Shown here one piece after another: positions 6,817 to 12,980 of a stretch of 18,342 nucleotides of DNA (the stretch's first letter is position 1; each line of letters starts with the position of its first letter). The notes beneath the pieces are model-generated. The model ran no database searches. It was given only the letters and a program-made list of their open reading frames with translations, and was not told where the DNA came from. The stretch is from a bacterium (lineage in GTDB: Bacteria > UBA9089 > CG2-30-40-21). Location of the stretch: the NCBI GenBank assembly GCA_030018795.1, contig JASEHA010000011.1, positions 1 through 18,342 on the forward strand. Direction: 5' to 3'. A program made the position numbers and the translations under genes.

Positions 6817-7251
6817 ATGTGGCTTTCTACAAAGGGTAGGTATGCAATTCGTGTCATGATTGAGTTGGGACTCCATGAAAAAGGGAAGGTTGTATCTGTC
6901 AGGGAGATATCAAACAATCAAGATATCTCTCCTCAATATATTGAACAGTTGATAGTAAGATTGAGAAAGGCAGGTTTAATAGAAAGTATCAGGGGGCCGG
7001 CTGGTGGTTATCGATTGGCAAAAGAGGCATCATTGATTACAGCCGGGGATATAATCAGGATATTGGAAGACTATATTGACCCTGTTTTCTGTATTGACCC
7101 CAAAATAAGCAAGAAAGAGTGCGGTCGAGCCTCAAAATGTGCTGCCAGACTGCTCTGGAAAAGGGTTGGAGAAAAGATGGCTGAGGTATTAGATTCAACC
7201 ACAATCGATGATTTGGTAGGGATGGATAGGGAACTGCAAGGTAGTAGGTAG
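6817..7251 (+). CDS. Rrf2 family transcriptional regulator, Fe-S type
   Basis: 144 residues. It has an N-terminal winged helix typical of Rrf2 (MWLSTKGRYAIRVMIELG, then VREISNNQDISPQYIEQL, then KAGLIESIRGPAGGYRLA), a dimerisation helix, and a cysteine cluster Cys92-x9-Cys102-x5-Cys108. IscR uses Cys92, Cys98 and Cys104 to hold a [2Fe-2S] cluster; the same pattern with wider first spacing is seen in other Fe-S-binding Rrf2 proteins, so cluster binding here is likely but not proven. It is first in a row with thi4, HcyBio and a ferredoxin, suggesting control of sulfide or Fe-S metabolism (CymR-like or IscR-like in role). AGGAG lies 11 bases before the ATG, and the gene follows a consensus promoter. 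Confidence 0.93.
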   Translation: MWLSTKGRYAIRVMIELGLHEKGKVVSVREISNNQDISPQYIEQLIVRLRKAGLIESIRGPAGGYRLAKEASLITAGDIIRILEDYIDPVFCIDPKISKKECGRASKCAARLLWKRVGEKMAEVLDSTTIDDLVGMDRELQGSR

Positions 7252-7258
7252 CTAAAGG

Positions 7259-7295
7259 ATTAGCTGGTTAGCTTTGCTAACTGCTAACAGCTAAT
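7259..7295 (+). repeat. hairpin between the Rrf2 gene and thi4
   Basis: ATTAGCTGGTTAGC (7259-7272) pairs with GCTAACAGCTAAT (7283-7295) with one bulged base and a 10-base loop. There is no T-run, so it is not a terminator; the thi4 ribosome site follows 8 bases later. Similar GTTAGCTA words occur at 9761-9771. It may be a repeat, or may tune expression of thi4 relative to the regulator. Confidence 0.5.
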
Positions 7296-7315
7296 CACAT
7301 AAAGGAGGATTTTTC

Positions 7316-8128
7316 ATGCAATTAGATGATGTTATTATTACAAGGGCAATCGTAGATAGCTGGAGCAAGGATTTGCTTGACTCATTAGAGATTGATGTAG
7401 CTATTGTTGGCGGTGGGCCAGCCGGTTTGACAGCAGGCTATTATCTATCAAAAAAGGGATTAAAAACAGTGCTGTTTGAACGCAACCTTTCTATCGGCGG
7501 TGGTATGTGGGGTGGCGGCATGATGTATAATAAGTGCGTATTCCAGCAGGAATCAAAGCCAATCCTTGATGAGTTTGGGATAAGGACAGACGAGTATCAA
7601 GAAGGATATTTTCTTACTAATTCATTAGAAACAGTTACCACACTTTGTTCTGGTGCTATCAAGGCAGGCTTAAAGATATTTAACCTTATTGGGGTTGAGG
7701 ATGTGATGATTCGTCAGGAAGACAATGCCGGCAGAAGGTCTGCTGCCGGCAGTAGTGTTACTGGTCTGGTGTTAAACTGGACTGCGGTTACTATGGCAAA
7801 ACTGCATATTGACCCGCTTACTATTCGAGCAAAGGCTATAATTGATTCAACCGGTCATGCGGCAGAGGTGGCTGGAATAATTGTACGAAAGATTGGCAAA
7901 AAGCTTCTTACTGAAACAGGAGAGATGCTGGGAGAAAAGCCTATGTGGGCAGATGTTGGTGAGCGTACTATTGTAGAAAATACTAAGGAAATATATCCTG
8001 GTGTTTTTGTAGCTGGTATGTCAGCCAATGCTGTATTTGGGGGACCAAGAATGGGACCAATATTTGGTGGTATGCTGCTTTCAGGAAAACGGTCAGCTGA
8101 GATTATTGCCGCAAGATTAGCCAAATAA
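7316..8128 (+). CDS. thi4: Thi4-type thiazole synthase, non-Cys (sulfide-dependent) form
   Basis: 270 residues. Thi4 proteins make the adenylated thiazole precursor of thiamine from NAD, glycine and sulfur. The dinucleotide-binding motif VAIVGGGPAGLTAGYYL (about 28-44) is followed by FERNLSIGGGMWGGGMM (54-70). The NWTAVTMAKLHIDPLTI segment places His164 where yeast and plant enzymes have the sacrificial sulfur-donor cysteine (CMDPNV); His at this place is the archaeal, catalytic, free-sulfide-using type. GMSANAVFGGPRMGPIFGGMLLSG near the end is the second family signature. AAAGGAGG sits 7 bases before ATG. An extra stretch NAGRRSAAGSS (137-147) is encoded by a palindrome and is absent from the family pattern I know. 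Some archaeal homologues are annotated as ribose-1,5-bisphosphate isomerase; the motifs favour Thi4. Confidence 0.9.
   Translation: MQLDDVIITRAIVDSWSKDLLDSLEIDVAIVGGGPAGLTAGYYLSKKGLKTVLFERNLSIGGGMWGGGMMYNKCVFQQESKPILDEFGIRTDEYQEGYFLTNSLETVTTLCSGAIKAGLKIFNLIGVEDVMIRQEDNAGRRSAAGSSVTGLVLNWTAVTMAKLHIDPLTIRAKAIIDSTGHAAEVAGIIVRKIGKKLLTETGEMLGEKPMWADVGERTIVENTKEIYPGVFVAGMSANAVFGGPRMGPIFGGMLLSGKRSAEIIAARLAK
7726..7751. repeat. GC-rich palindrome inside thi4
   Basis: TGCCGGCAG (7726-7734) and CTGCCGGCA (7743-7751) form a 9-bp perfect stem within the reading frame, far more GC-rich than the surrounding gene. It encodes the low-complexity insert near residues 138-146 and keeps the frame. Words of the CTGCC(A/G)G type recur in the intergenic repeat at 10756-10800. 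Confidence 0.65.
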
Positions 8129-8155
8129 TCATCCAGACTAAAGGAGATGATATAG

Positions 8156-9352
8156 ATGCCAAAGACAATTGCTGAGATTAATGAACGGATTAAAAAGGGT
8201 GATGCAGTGGTTGTCACTGCTGAAGAGATTATCGATCTTGTAGATAAAAAAGGGGTTGCTCAAGTAACCAGGGATGTGGATGTAGTCACTACCGCTACCT
8301 TTGGTCCAATGTGCTCCTCTGGTTTTTACTTTAACTTTGGTCATTCCAGGCCAAGAATTAGGGCACAAAAGATCTGGCTAAACAATATCCCTGCTTATGG
8401 TGGATTGGCTGCGGTTGATGCTTACTTAGGAGCTACAGAGCTATCTGAGGATGACCCAACCAATACCATTTATCCGGGGGCATTCAAGTATGGCGGTGCT
8501 CATGTTATCGAGGATCTGGTTGCTGGCAAGGATGTCCGGCTTAAGGCTATTTCTTACGGCACAGATTGTTATCCCAAAAAAGAGATAGAAACCATTATCA
8601 ATCTCAATGATATGAATGAGGCTGTACTCTTTAACCCAAGAAATGCATACCAAAACTATAATGTAGGCGTAAATCTTTCTGATAAGGTCATATATACCTA
8701 TATGGGTGTTTTGCAGCCGCGAATGGGTAATGCCAACTATTCCAGTGCCGGGCAACTATCTCCACTACTTAATGATCCGCTATATCTTACCATTGGCATT
8801 GGAACCAGAATATTTCTTGGTGGCGGGATAGGTTATGTTGTCTGGCAAGGGACACAACACAATCCCTGCGCGTTGCGTGGTGAAAACAAGGTGCCCAAAA
8901 GAGGAGCCGGCACATTAGCTGTTATGGGTGATTTGAAACAAATGAGCCCAAATTGGCTCAAGGGTGTGAGCATGACAGGCTATGGGGTTAGCATGGCTGT
9001 AGGGATTGGCATACCTATTCCTATTCTTAATGAAGAGATATGTCAATTTACAGCTGTCAGGGATGAAGCTATCTATGCCCCTGTAGTAGATTATAGCTCA
9101 ACCTATCCGCAAAGAGAACCAGATGTTCTGGCTGAGGTAAATTATAGCCAGCTCAAAAAAGGAAGCATTGTCGTAAATGGCAAACAGATTCCCACAGGCG
9201 GACTCTCAAGCTATGCCAAAGCAAGAGAAATAGCCGAAATACTTAAGGAATGGATACGAAAGGGTGATTTCCTTTTGACCGAGAAGGTAGCATCCCTGCC
9301 ATCCGTGGATTCTGGGATAAGCCTGAAGGCATTAAAGGAGAAGGCATTATGA
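8156..9352 (+). CDS. homocysteine biosynthesis protein, DUF39/HcyBio family (L-aspartate semialdehyde sulfurtransferase)
   Basis: 398 residues; AAAGGAG precedes ATG. The family (COG1900, DUF39) was shown in methanogens (MA1821) to form homocysteine from aspartate semialdehyde and sulfide, together with a NIL-domain ferredoxin. Hallmarks: VTTATFGPMCSSGFYFNFGH with Cys53, ISYGTDCYPKKE with Cys138 (the two conserved cysteines thought to carry sulfur), GIGTRIFLGGGIGYVVWQGTQH (about 221-242), and MTGYGVSMAVGIGIPIPILNEE (about 280-301). The C-terminal CBS pair fused in some archaeal members is missing; this is the DUF39 domain alone, and a separate CBS-pair gene lies 1.5 kb downstream. The stop overlaps the ferredoxin start by ATGA, so the two are translationally coupled. 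The family call is very secure; the exact substrate is by homology. Confidence 0.92.
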   Translation: MPKTIAEINERIKKGDAVVVTAEEIIDLVDKKGVAQVTRDVDVVTTATFGPMCSSGFYFNFGHSRPRIRAQKIWLNNIPAYGGLAAVDAYLGATELSEDDPTNTIYPGAFKYGGAHVIEDLVAGKDVRLKAISYGTDCYPKKEIETIINLNDMNEAVLFNPRNAYQNYNVGVNLSDKVIYTYMGVLQPRMGNANYSSAGQLSPLLNDPLYLTIGIGTRIFLGGGIGYVVWQGTQHNPCALRGENKVPKRGAGTLAVMGDLKQMSPNWLKGVSMTGYGVSMAVGIGIPIPILNEEICQFTAVRDEAIYAPVVDYSSTYPQREPDVLAEVNYSQLKKGSIVVNGKQIPTGGLSSYAKAREIAEILKEWIRKGDFLLTEKVASLPSVDSGISLKALKEKAL

Positions 9353-9753
9353 AAAAACGAGTTGTTTTAACCTTTCCCAAAGAAAGCATTGAAGAGCCAA
9401 TCACATATCATTTAATTCGAGATTATGAGTTAATGGTTAATATCCTGAGTGCCAAGGTGTCTCCTAATGAAGAGGGGAAAATGGTGGTAGAGATAAGCGG
9501 ACAAAAAGAGATGCTCCATAATGGTATAGACTATCTTAAGAAATTAGGCGTAACCAGTGAGGCACTGGCTCAGGATGTAATATGGGATGAACAAAGATGT
9601 ATCCATTGCACCGCCTGTATCCCTTTGTGCCCTTCTCATGCTCTAAGCGTTGATCGCAGTAAGATGCTGGTTTCGTTTAACTCTGACAGATGCATAGTTT
9701 GTGGATTGTGCCTTAAGGCATGTCCGTATCATGCGATAGAGATACGGTTTTAA
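9349..9753 (+). CDS. NIL domain plus 2x[4Fe-4S] ferredoxin, HcyBio partner
   Basis: 134 residues. The N-terminal NIL domain (about 1-75: KRVVLTFPKESIEEPITYHL, then VEISGQKEML) is the small ligand-binding fold also found on methionine ABC transporter ATPases. A bacterial-type ferredoxin follows: Cys84, 87, 90, 94 in CIHCTACIPLCP and Cys115, 118, 121, 125 in CIVCGLCLKACP, two complete [4Fe-4S] sites. Proteins of this architecture (MA1822 in Methanosarcina) act with HcyBio in homocysteine formation, supplying electrons or helping transfer sulfur. The ATG overlaps the HcyBio stop by four bases, and AAAGGAGAAGG lies just upstream inside HcyBio. No key residue is missing. Confidence 0.93.
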   Translation: MKKRVVLTFPKESIEEPITYHLIRDYELMVNILSAKVSPNEEGKMVVEISGQKEMLHNGIDYLKKLGVTSEALAQDVIWDEQRCIHCTACIPLCPSHALSVDRSKMLVSFNSDRCIVCGLCLKACPYHAIEIRF

Positions 9754-9790
9754 GAAAAAGCAGTTAGCTACAAATGAGGATACAGTGGAC

Positions 9791-10609
9791 ATGCTTGATT
9801 TGCATCAGGAATACGTTCAATTGCTTAAGCTAATCAGAAGATATATCGAGCAAGAGACAGGGGTAAGGATACTATCACCGATACTTGCCAGGAGTGTTGC
9901 CTCTGCCGGGGGTGCTACCTCTGCCAGAGGTGCTGCCTCTATGGCAGCCCATGTCAGAGAGGAGATTGCTCCCTTATCCTCTGGCAGAAAGAGGCAGCCT
10001 TTGGTAGCTGCTGTTGTAAAAGGGGAAGAACCTTTAGACAACTTAGATATTGATACACTTGAAGAGATTGAAGAATCGATTCAAGGTTGTAAAAGATGTC
10101 ATCTGGCACAATATCGGAAAAATATTGTTTTTGGTATTGGTAATCCTGAAGCAAGATTAATGATTATTGGGGAGGCACCAGGTGCACAGGAAGATATAAA
10201 AGGTCAGCCATTTGTTGGGGATGCAGGGCAGCTATTGACTAAGATGCTTGCTGCTATTCATATTGAAAGAAAAGATGTTTATATCACCAATGTCGTAAAA
10301 TGTCGTCCGGAAAACAACAAAAACCCTAATCACGATGAGATTGTGGCATGTAATGCATATCTTATTGCCCAGATTAGAGTTATCAAGCCAAAGATTATCC
10401 TGTGTCTGGGAAATTTTGCTGCCAAAACATTGCTCAAAACAGAAAATGGGATAAGCACCCTGCGTGGCAAATTCTTTGATTATCAGGGGATTAAGCTCTT
10501 GCCCACATATCATCCTGCAGCCCTGCTTTATCACCCTGCATGGAAAAAAGATGCATGGATAGATCTGCAGCTGCTGCAAAAGGAGCTGGAGGGAGGAAGA
10601 AGCTGTTAG
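9791..10609 (+). CDS. family 4 (Fe-S) uracil-DNA glycosylase
   Basis: Excises uracil from DNA, the product of cytosine deamination. 272 residues from ATG 9791 (GAGGA 10 bases upstream); GTG at 9785 is an in-frame alternative. The catalytic domain begins near residue 95. The [4Fe-4S] ligands are Cys100 and Cys103 (GCKRCHL), Cys171 (VKCRPENNKNP) and Cys187. Motif A is GEAPGAQED (128-136) followed by GQPFVGDAG, and the C-terminal motif is HPAALL (241-246). The first 95 residues are unusual for thermophilic-type family 4 enzymes: an amphipathic helix (1-25) and then a low-complexity linker (36-77, rich in Ala, Gly, Ser and Arg) encoded by short repeats. Similar N-terminal extensions occur in many bacterial members. 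It follows the ferredoxin gene by 37 bases and may share its transcript; no functional link to sulfur metabolism is obvious. Confidence 0.93.
   Translation: MLDLHQEYVQLLKLIRRYIEQETGVRILSPILARSVASAGGATSARGAASMAAHVREEIAPLSSGRKRQPLVAAVVKGEEPLDNLDIDTLEEIEESIQGCKRCHLAQYRKNIVFGIGNPEARLMIIGEAPGAQEDIKGQPFVGDAGQLLTKMLAAIHIERKDVYITNVVKCRPENNKNPNHDEIVACNAYLIAQIRVIKPKIILCLGNFAAKTLLKTENGISTLRGKFFDYQGIKLLPTYHPAALLYHPAWKKDAWIDLQLLQKELEGGRSC
9900..9949. repeat. 18-bp tandem repeat and hairpin inside the glycosylase gene
   Basis: CCTCTGCCGGGGGTGCTA (9900-9917) and CCTCTGCCAGAGGTGCTG (9918-9935) differ at three positions and are followed by CCTCTATGGCAGCC. The second unit can fold back (TGCCAGAGG with CCTCTATGGCA). 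The unit length is a multiple of three, so the frame is kept, giving a Ser-Ala-Gly/Arg-Gly-Ala linker. GGTGCTGCCTC (9929-9939) recurs at 15613-15623 inside the O-antigen-ligase-like gene. Confidence 0.7.
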
Positions 10610-10629
10610 CAGTTAGTCCTCCTTAGTAG

Positions 10630-10678
10630 CACAAGCATCTTGCTTGTGTTTTATAGTACTCAAGCTGGAAGCTTGAGT
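10630..10678. repeat. pair of dispersed palindromes
   Basis: CACAAGCA-TCT-TGCTTGTG (10630-10648) and ACTCAAGCT-GGA-AGCTTGAGT (10658-10678). The same two hairpins occur together, in opposite order, inside the element at 310-556; the second also stands alone at 15469-15489. The flanking bases (TAGCACAAG, GAGTTAC) are partly shared too. Confidence 0.8.
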
Positions 10679-10719
10679 TACATAGAGGTGGTTCGAGGGG
10701 TTGTTTAATACTAACGGCT

Positions 10720-10800
10720 CACCAGTCACCAGGGCACCAGTCACCAGTCATCAGGCTGCCAGAGTGGCTCACTCCTGCCAGAGAGGCTCTCTCCTGCCCC
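10720..10800. repeat. CACCAGT microsatellite and 19-bp tandem hairpins
   Basis: Five CACCAG/CATCAG words (10720-10754) are followed by CTGCCAGAGTGGCTCACTC (10756-10774) and CTGCCAGAGAGGCTCTCTC (10775-10793). Each 19-mer contains its own small hairpin (GAGTGGCTCACTC, GAGAGGCTCTCTC), and the two base changes between copies are compensatory, keeping the stem. With 10630-10678, this occupies most of the 244-base gap before the CBS gene. Confidence 0.7.
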
Positions 10801-10853
10801 TACTATACGACAATTGATGGGGTTGACACGACACTACTAACAAGGAGGTATTT

Positions 10854-11327
10854 ATGTCCAAACGAATCGATTTTTATGCGATAATGGAAAAATGCAAGGA
10901 TTTTGGTAAAAAAAAAGTGCGAGATATTATGAGCCGTGATGTGGTTACGGTTAAAGAGGACGGACAATTCCTTGAGTTTGCGGCAGATATTGAGATGTAT
11001 GACTACCTTTCGTTTCCGGTAATAGATGAAGATAACGAACTTGTTGGCATTATCTCCCAGACAGATCTATTAAAGCTCATTCTGTTTCATGGCTCAACCA
11101 AAAATAGGCTGCTGGTTGAAAAATGCTTTATGGGTATTCCGAGCATTCGCTCAATCATGAGCTTTCATCCCATAACCCTTTCCCCTGATGATACAGTAGA
11201 TGAGGCAGCATATCTCATGTTTGAGCATAAGATACAGAGTATCCCTGTAATTGAAAATAAACATGTTGTAGGGATAGTAGGCAAGATAGATGTTGTTGGT
11301 CGTATCTTAGGTATGATGGGGTTGTAG
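10854..11327 (+). CDS. CBS-domain-pair protein
   Basis: 157 residues consisting of little more than a tandem CBS pair (a Bateman module): CBS1 about 22-77 (VRDIMSRDVVTVKEDGQFLE to GIISQTDLLKLI) and CBS2 about 98-152 (IRSIMSFHPITLSPDDTVDEA to GIVGKIDVVGRIL). Such modules bind adenosine nucleotides or S-adenosylmethionine and regulate partners; here no catalytic domain is attached. ATG follows AAGGAGG at good spacing. Nearby candidate partners are the HcyBio enzyme 1.5 kb upstream, whose archaeal relatives carry a fused CBS pair, and the antiporter downstream. A run of nine As (codons 19-21, GGT then Lys-Lys-Lys) is a possible slippage site. The family is certain, the role unknown. Confidence 0.9.
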   Translation: MSKRIDFYAIMEKCKDFGKKKVRDIMSRDVVTVKEDGQFLEFAADIEMYDYLSFPVIDEDNELVGIISQTDLLKLILFHGSTKNRLLVEKCFMGIPSIRSIMSFHPITLSPDDTVDEAAYLMFEHKIQSIPVIENKHVVGIVGKIDVVGRILGMMGL

Positions 11328-11330
11328 CAG

Positions 11331-11380
11331 CACAAGACTCCTGTCTGTGAAGTATTGGCTCAAGACAAGAATGTCTTGTG
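11331..11380. repeat. two short palindromes after the CBS gene
   Basis: CACAAGAC...GTCTGTG (11331-11349, imperfect) and CAAGACA-AGAA-TGTCTTG (11361-11378). They resemble the CACAAGCA/TGCTTGTG hairpins at 488 and 10630, with the centre replaced by GACA. They directly follow the CBS stop codon, but without a T-run. Confidence 0.6.
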
Positions 11381-11420
11381 CTATCAAACACAGGGAATAA
11401 TTGATTCTTTAACACCTTTA

Positions 11421-11627
11421 ACTCGATGTTCAAGTTTTTACTGGTGACCAAGACAAGTGCACCAGTCACCATGACACCGTGAGAAACTAATTGCAACGTC
11501 TTTCATGTCTCTTATTGTGTACTACTTGATGCATTCAATTCGTAATGTGGAGGACCTGAGTGAAACTTCGTTTCACTCATCTATTTTTGGCTGAAAAAAT
11601 CGTAGATTAAAAACTTGAACATCGAGT
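11421..11627. mobile_element. MITE-like element with 20-bp perfect terminal inverted repeats (copy II)
   Basis: The left end ACTCGATGTTCAAGTTTTTA (11421-11440) is the exact reverse complement of the right end at 11608-11627. Nineteen of the 20 bases match the ends of copy I. The internal sequence differs from copy I: CACCAGT words, then the module shared with 5082-5148 and 5273-5402, including the GAGTGAAAC/GTTTCACTC hairpin (11558-11578). TTA on both sides (11418-11420 and 11628-11630) is a possible target duplication. The right end is 16 bases from the ribosome site of the antiporter gene. Confidence 0.65.
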
Positions 11628-11654
11628 TTAAGGAATACCATTGGAGTTATGAAC

Positions 11655-12872
11655 ATGGATGTCATCTTCACCATAGGCATAATATTAATCCTTATCAAGC
11701 TTATTGGAGAGGCATTTGAAAGGATAAGCCTTCCGTCTATCTTTGGCGAGATTATCTTAGGGGTTATTCTTGGTCCTGGGCTGGGACTTATCATTATTTC
11801 TACCGGAGATGGCAATCTTACCCATTCTGCTGCAGCGATCAAACTTCTTGGAGAGATAGGCATTATCTTTTTGTTGTTTTCCATAGGATTTGAAAAGATT
11901 GAACTGGAGAGGTTTTCTGGCTCTATTATCAGAGCCCTGCCAGCAGCTATTCTGGGAACAAGCTTTCCCTTTCTTGGCGGCTTTCTGGCAGCAATGATTT
12001 TCTCATCAACAATCTTTCATCAGTCTTCTCCAATCAATGGGGCATTGTTGGTTGGTCTGGCCATGTCTACTACCAGTATTGGGGTCAGCCTTCGTTCTCT
12101 GATTGACATGAGGTATCTGGCTACTGTGATTGGAAGTACGATTCTTATTGCAATTGTTATAGACGATTTTATGGGCATGGTTATCCTCTCCATTGTCATG
12201 GGGATTGTTCAAACAGGCAATATTTCATTCCCTACCATTAGTATTATTTTCCTTGAGACAGTTGGTTTTGGTTTATTGATATTTTTAGCCAGCAAATATG
12301 TTTTTTTATGGCTCTCTCGATTAATAGACAGAATGATTGTGGAAGAGGCAAGCTTTGCTATCATCATCGGCATACTCTTTATGTTTGCCTATCTTACAGA
12401 AAGGATGGGGCTGAGTGCTATTATTGGTGCCTTTTTATTTGGTATTTCTATCTCCATAATCCCAAGGTTTAAGACAGAAACAATAAGTTACAGGATAAGC
12501 GGTATTTCCAATGGATTCTTTGTTCCATTCTTTTTCTTCAATATCGGACTTTTGTTTGATTTCAAGTCAATAGGCAATGTCGGGCTATTTGGAGGGGTGC
12601 TTGTCCTTTTGACTATTGCAAGTCAGATAATGGGCGGGTTTATAGGCGGGAAGATAAGCAGGTTTAATCTCAGGGATTCATTGGTTATGGGCATTGCCCT
12701 TATCCCGAGAAATGAGTTGACCTTAGTCATTGCCTCAGTTGGTCTTAATCTGGGGGTGCTAACCAAAGATGTCTTTTCAGCCATAATACTTGTGGTAATC
12801 GTTTCTGTATTAATCACCCCCTTGATGCTGCGGTTTGTTATCAGAAATGAGGATAAAATCAATACCAGTTAG
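11655..12872 (+). CDS. CPA2-type monovalent cation/proton antiporter (Na+/H+ exchanger domain)
   Basis: Integral inner-membrane protein, 405 residues, with about 11-13 hydrophobic segments over its whole length. It opens with a short helix, then the LPSIFGEIILGVILGPGLGL re-entrant motif (about 26-45) and FLLFSIGFEKIELE (72-85), both typical of Kef/NapA-like exchangers. IVIDDFMGMV places an Asp-Asp pair at 170-171, the ion-binding signature of electrogenic exchangers. A late PRNELTLVIASVGL segment corresponds to the family's PRGE-type motif. No C-terminal RCK (KTN) domain is present, so it is not a full KefB/C. ATG 11655 is chosen because GGAG (11643-11646) is 8 bases away; ATG 11649 in the same frame would be only 2 bases away. 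It could exchange Na+ or K+; the sequence does not decide. Confidence 0.88.
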   Translation: MDVIFTIGIILILIKLIGEAFERISLPSIFGEIILGVILGPGLGLIIISTGDGNLTHSAAAIKLLGEIGIIFLLFSIGFEKIELERFSGSIIRALPAAILGTSFPFLGGFLAAMIFSSTIFHQSSPINGALLVGLAMSTTSIGVSLRSLIDMRYLATVIGSTILIAIVIDDFMGMVILSIVMGIVQTGNISFPTISIIFLETVGFGLLIFLASKYVFLWLSRLIDRMIVEEASFAIIIGILFMFAYLTERMGLSAIIGAFLFGISISIIPRFKTETISYRISGISNGFFVPFFFFNIGLLFDFKSIGNVGLFGGVLVLLTIASQIMGGFIGGKISRFNLRDSLVMGIALIPRNELTLVIASVGLNLGVLTKDVFSAIILVVIVSVLITPLMLRFVIRNEDKINTS

Positions 12873-12894
12873 AGACTCAAGATTTTGGTTCTCT
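12871..12894 (+). terminator. imperfect hairpin at the antiporter stop codon
   Basis: AGAGACTCAA-GATT-TTGGTTCTCT, a 10-bp stem with one mismatch and one G-T pair, overlapping the TAG stop. A T-run appears only later (TTTTTCTT, 12904-12911). It has the same loop and layout as the hairpin at 5572-5591. Termination is possible but weakly supported. Confidence 0.4.
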
Positions 12895-12909
12895 ACTCGA
12901 AAATTTTTC

Positions 12910-12938
12910 TTGATAAAATTAAATTAATATGCTATACT
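12910..12938 (+). promoter_or_regulatory. promoter of the rpsF-ssb-rpsR operon
   Basis: TTGATA (12910-12915), a 17-base spacer, then TATACT (12933-12938). The predicted start is near 12945, leaving a leader of about 36 bases before rpsF, too short for the elaborate S6:S18-binding leader known from some other bacteria. Confidence 0.75.
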
Positions 12939-12980
12939 ATAGCAGATTAGTAAATGTTATAAGGAGGTGACAATAGTCCA

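Noticed and set aside
7252..7315. TPP riboswitch in front of thi4
   Set aside because: The gap is only 64 bases and lacks the conserved CUGAGA and related elements; it holds a simple hairpin.
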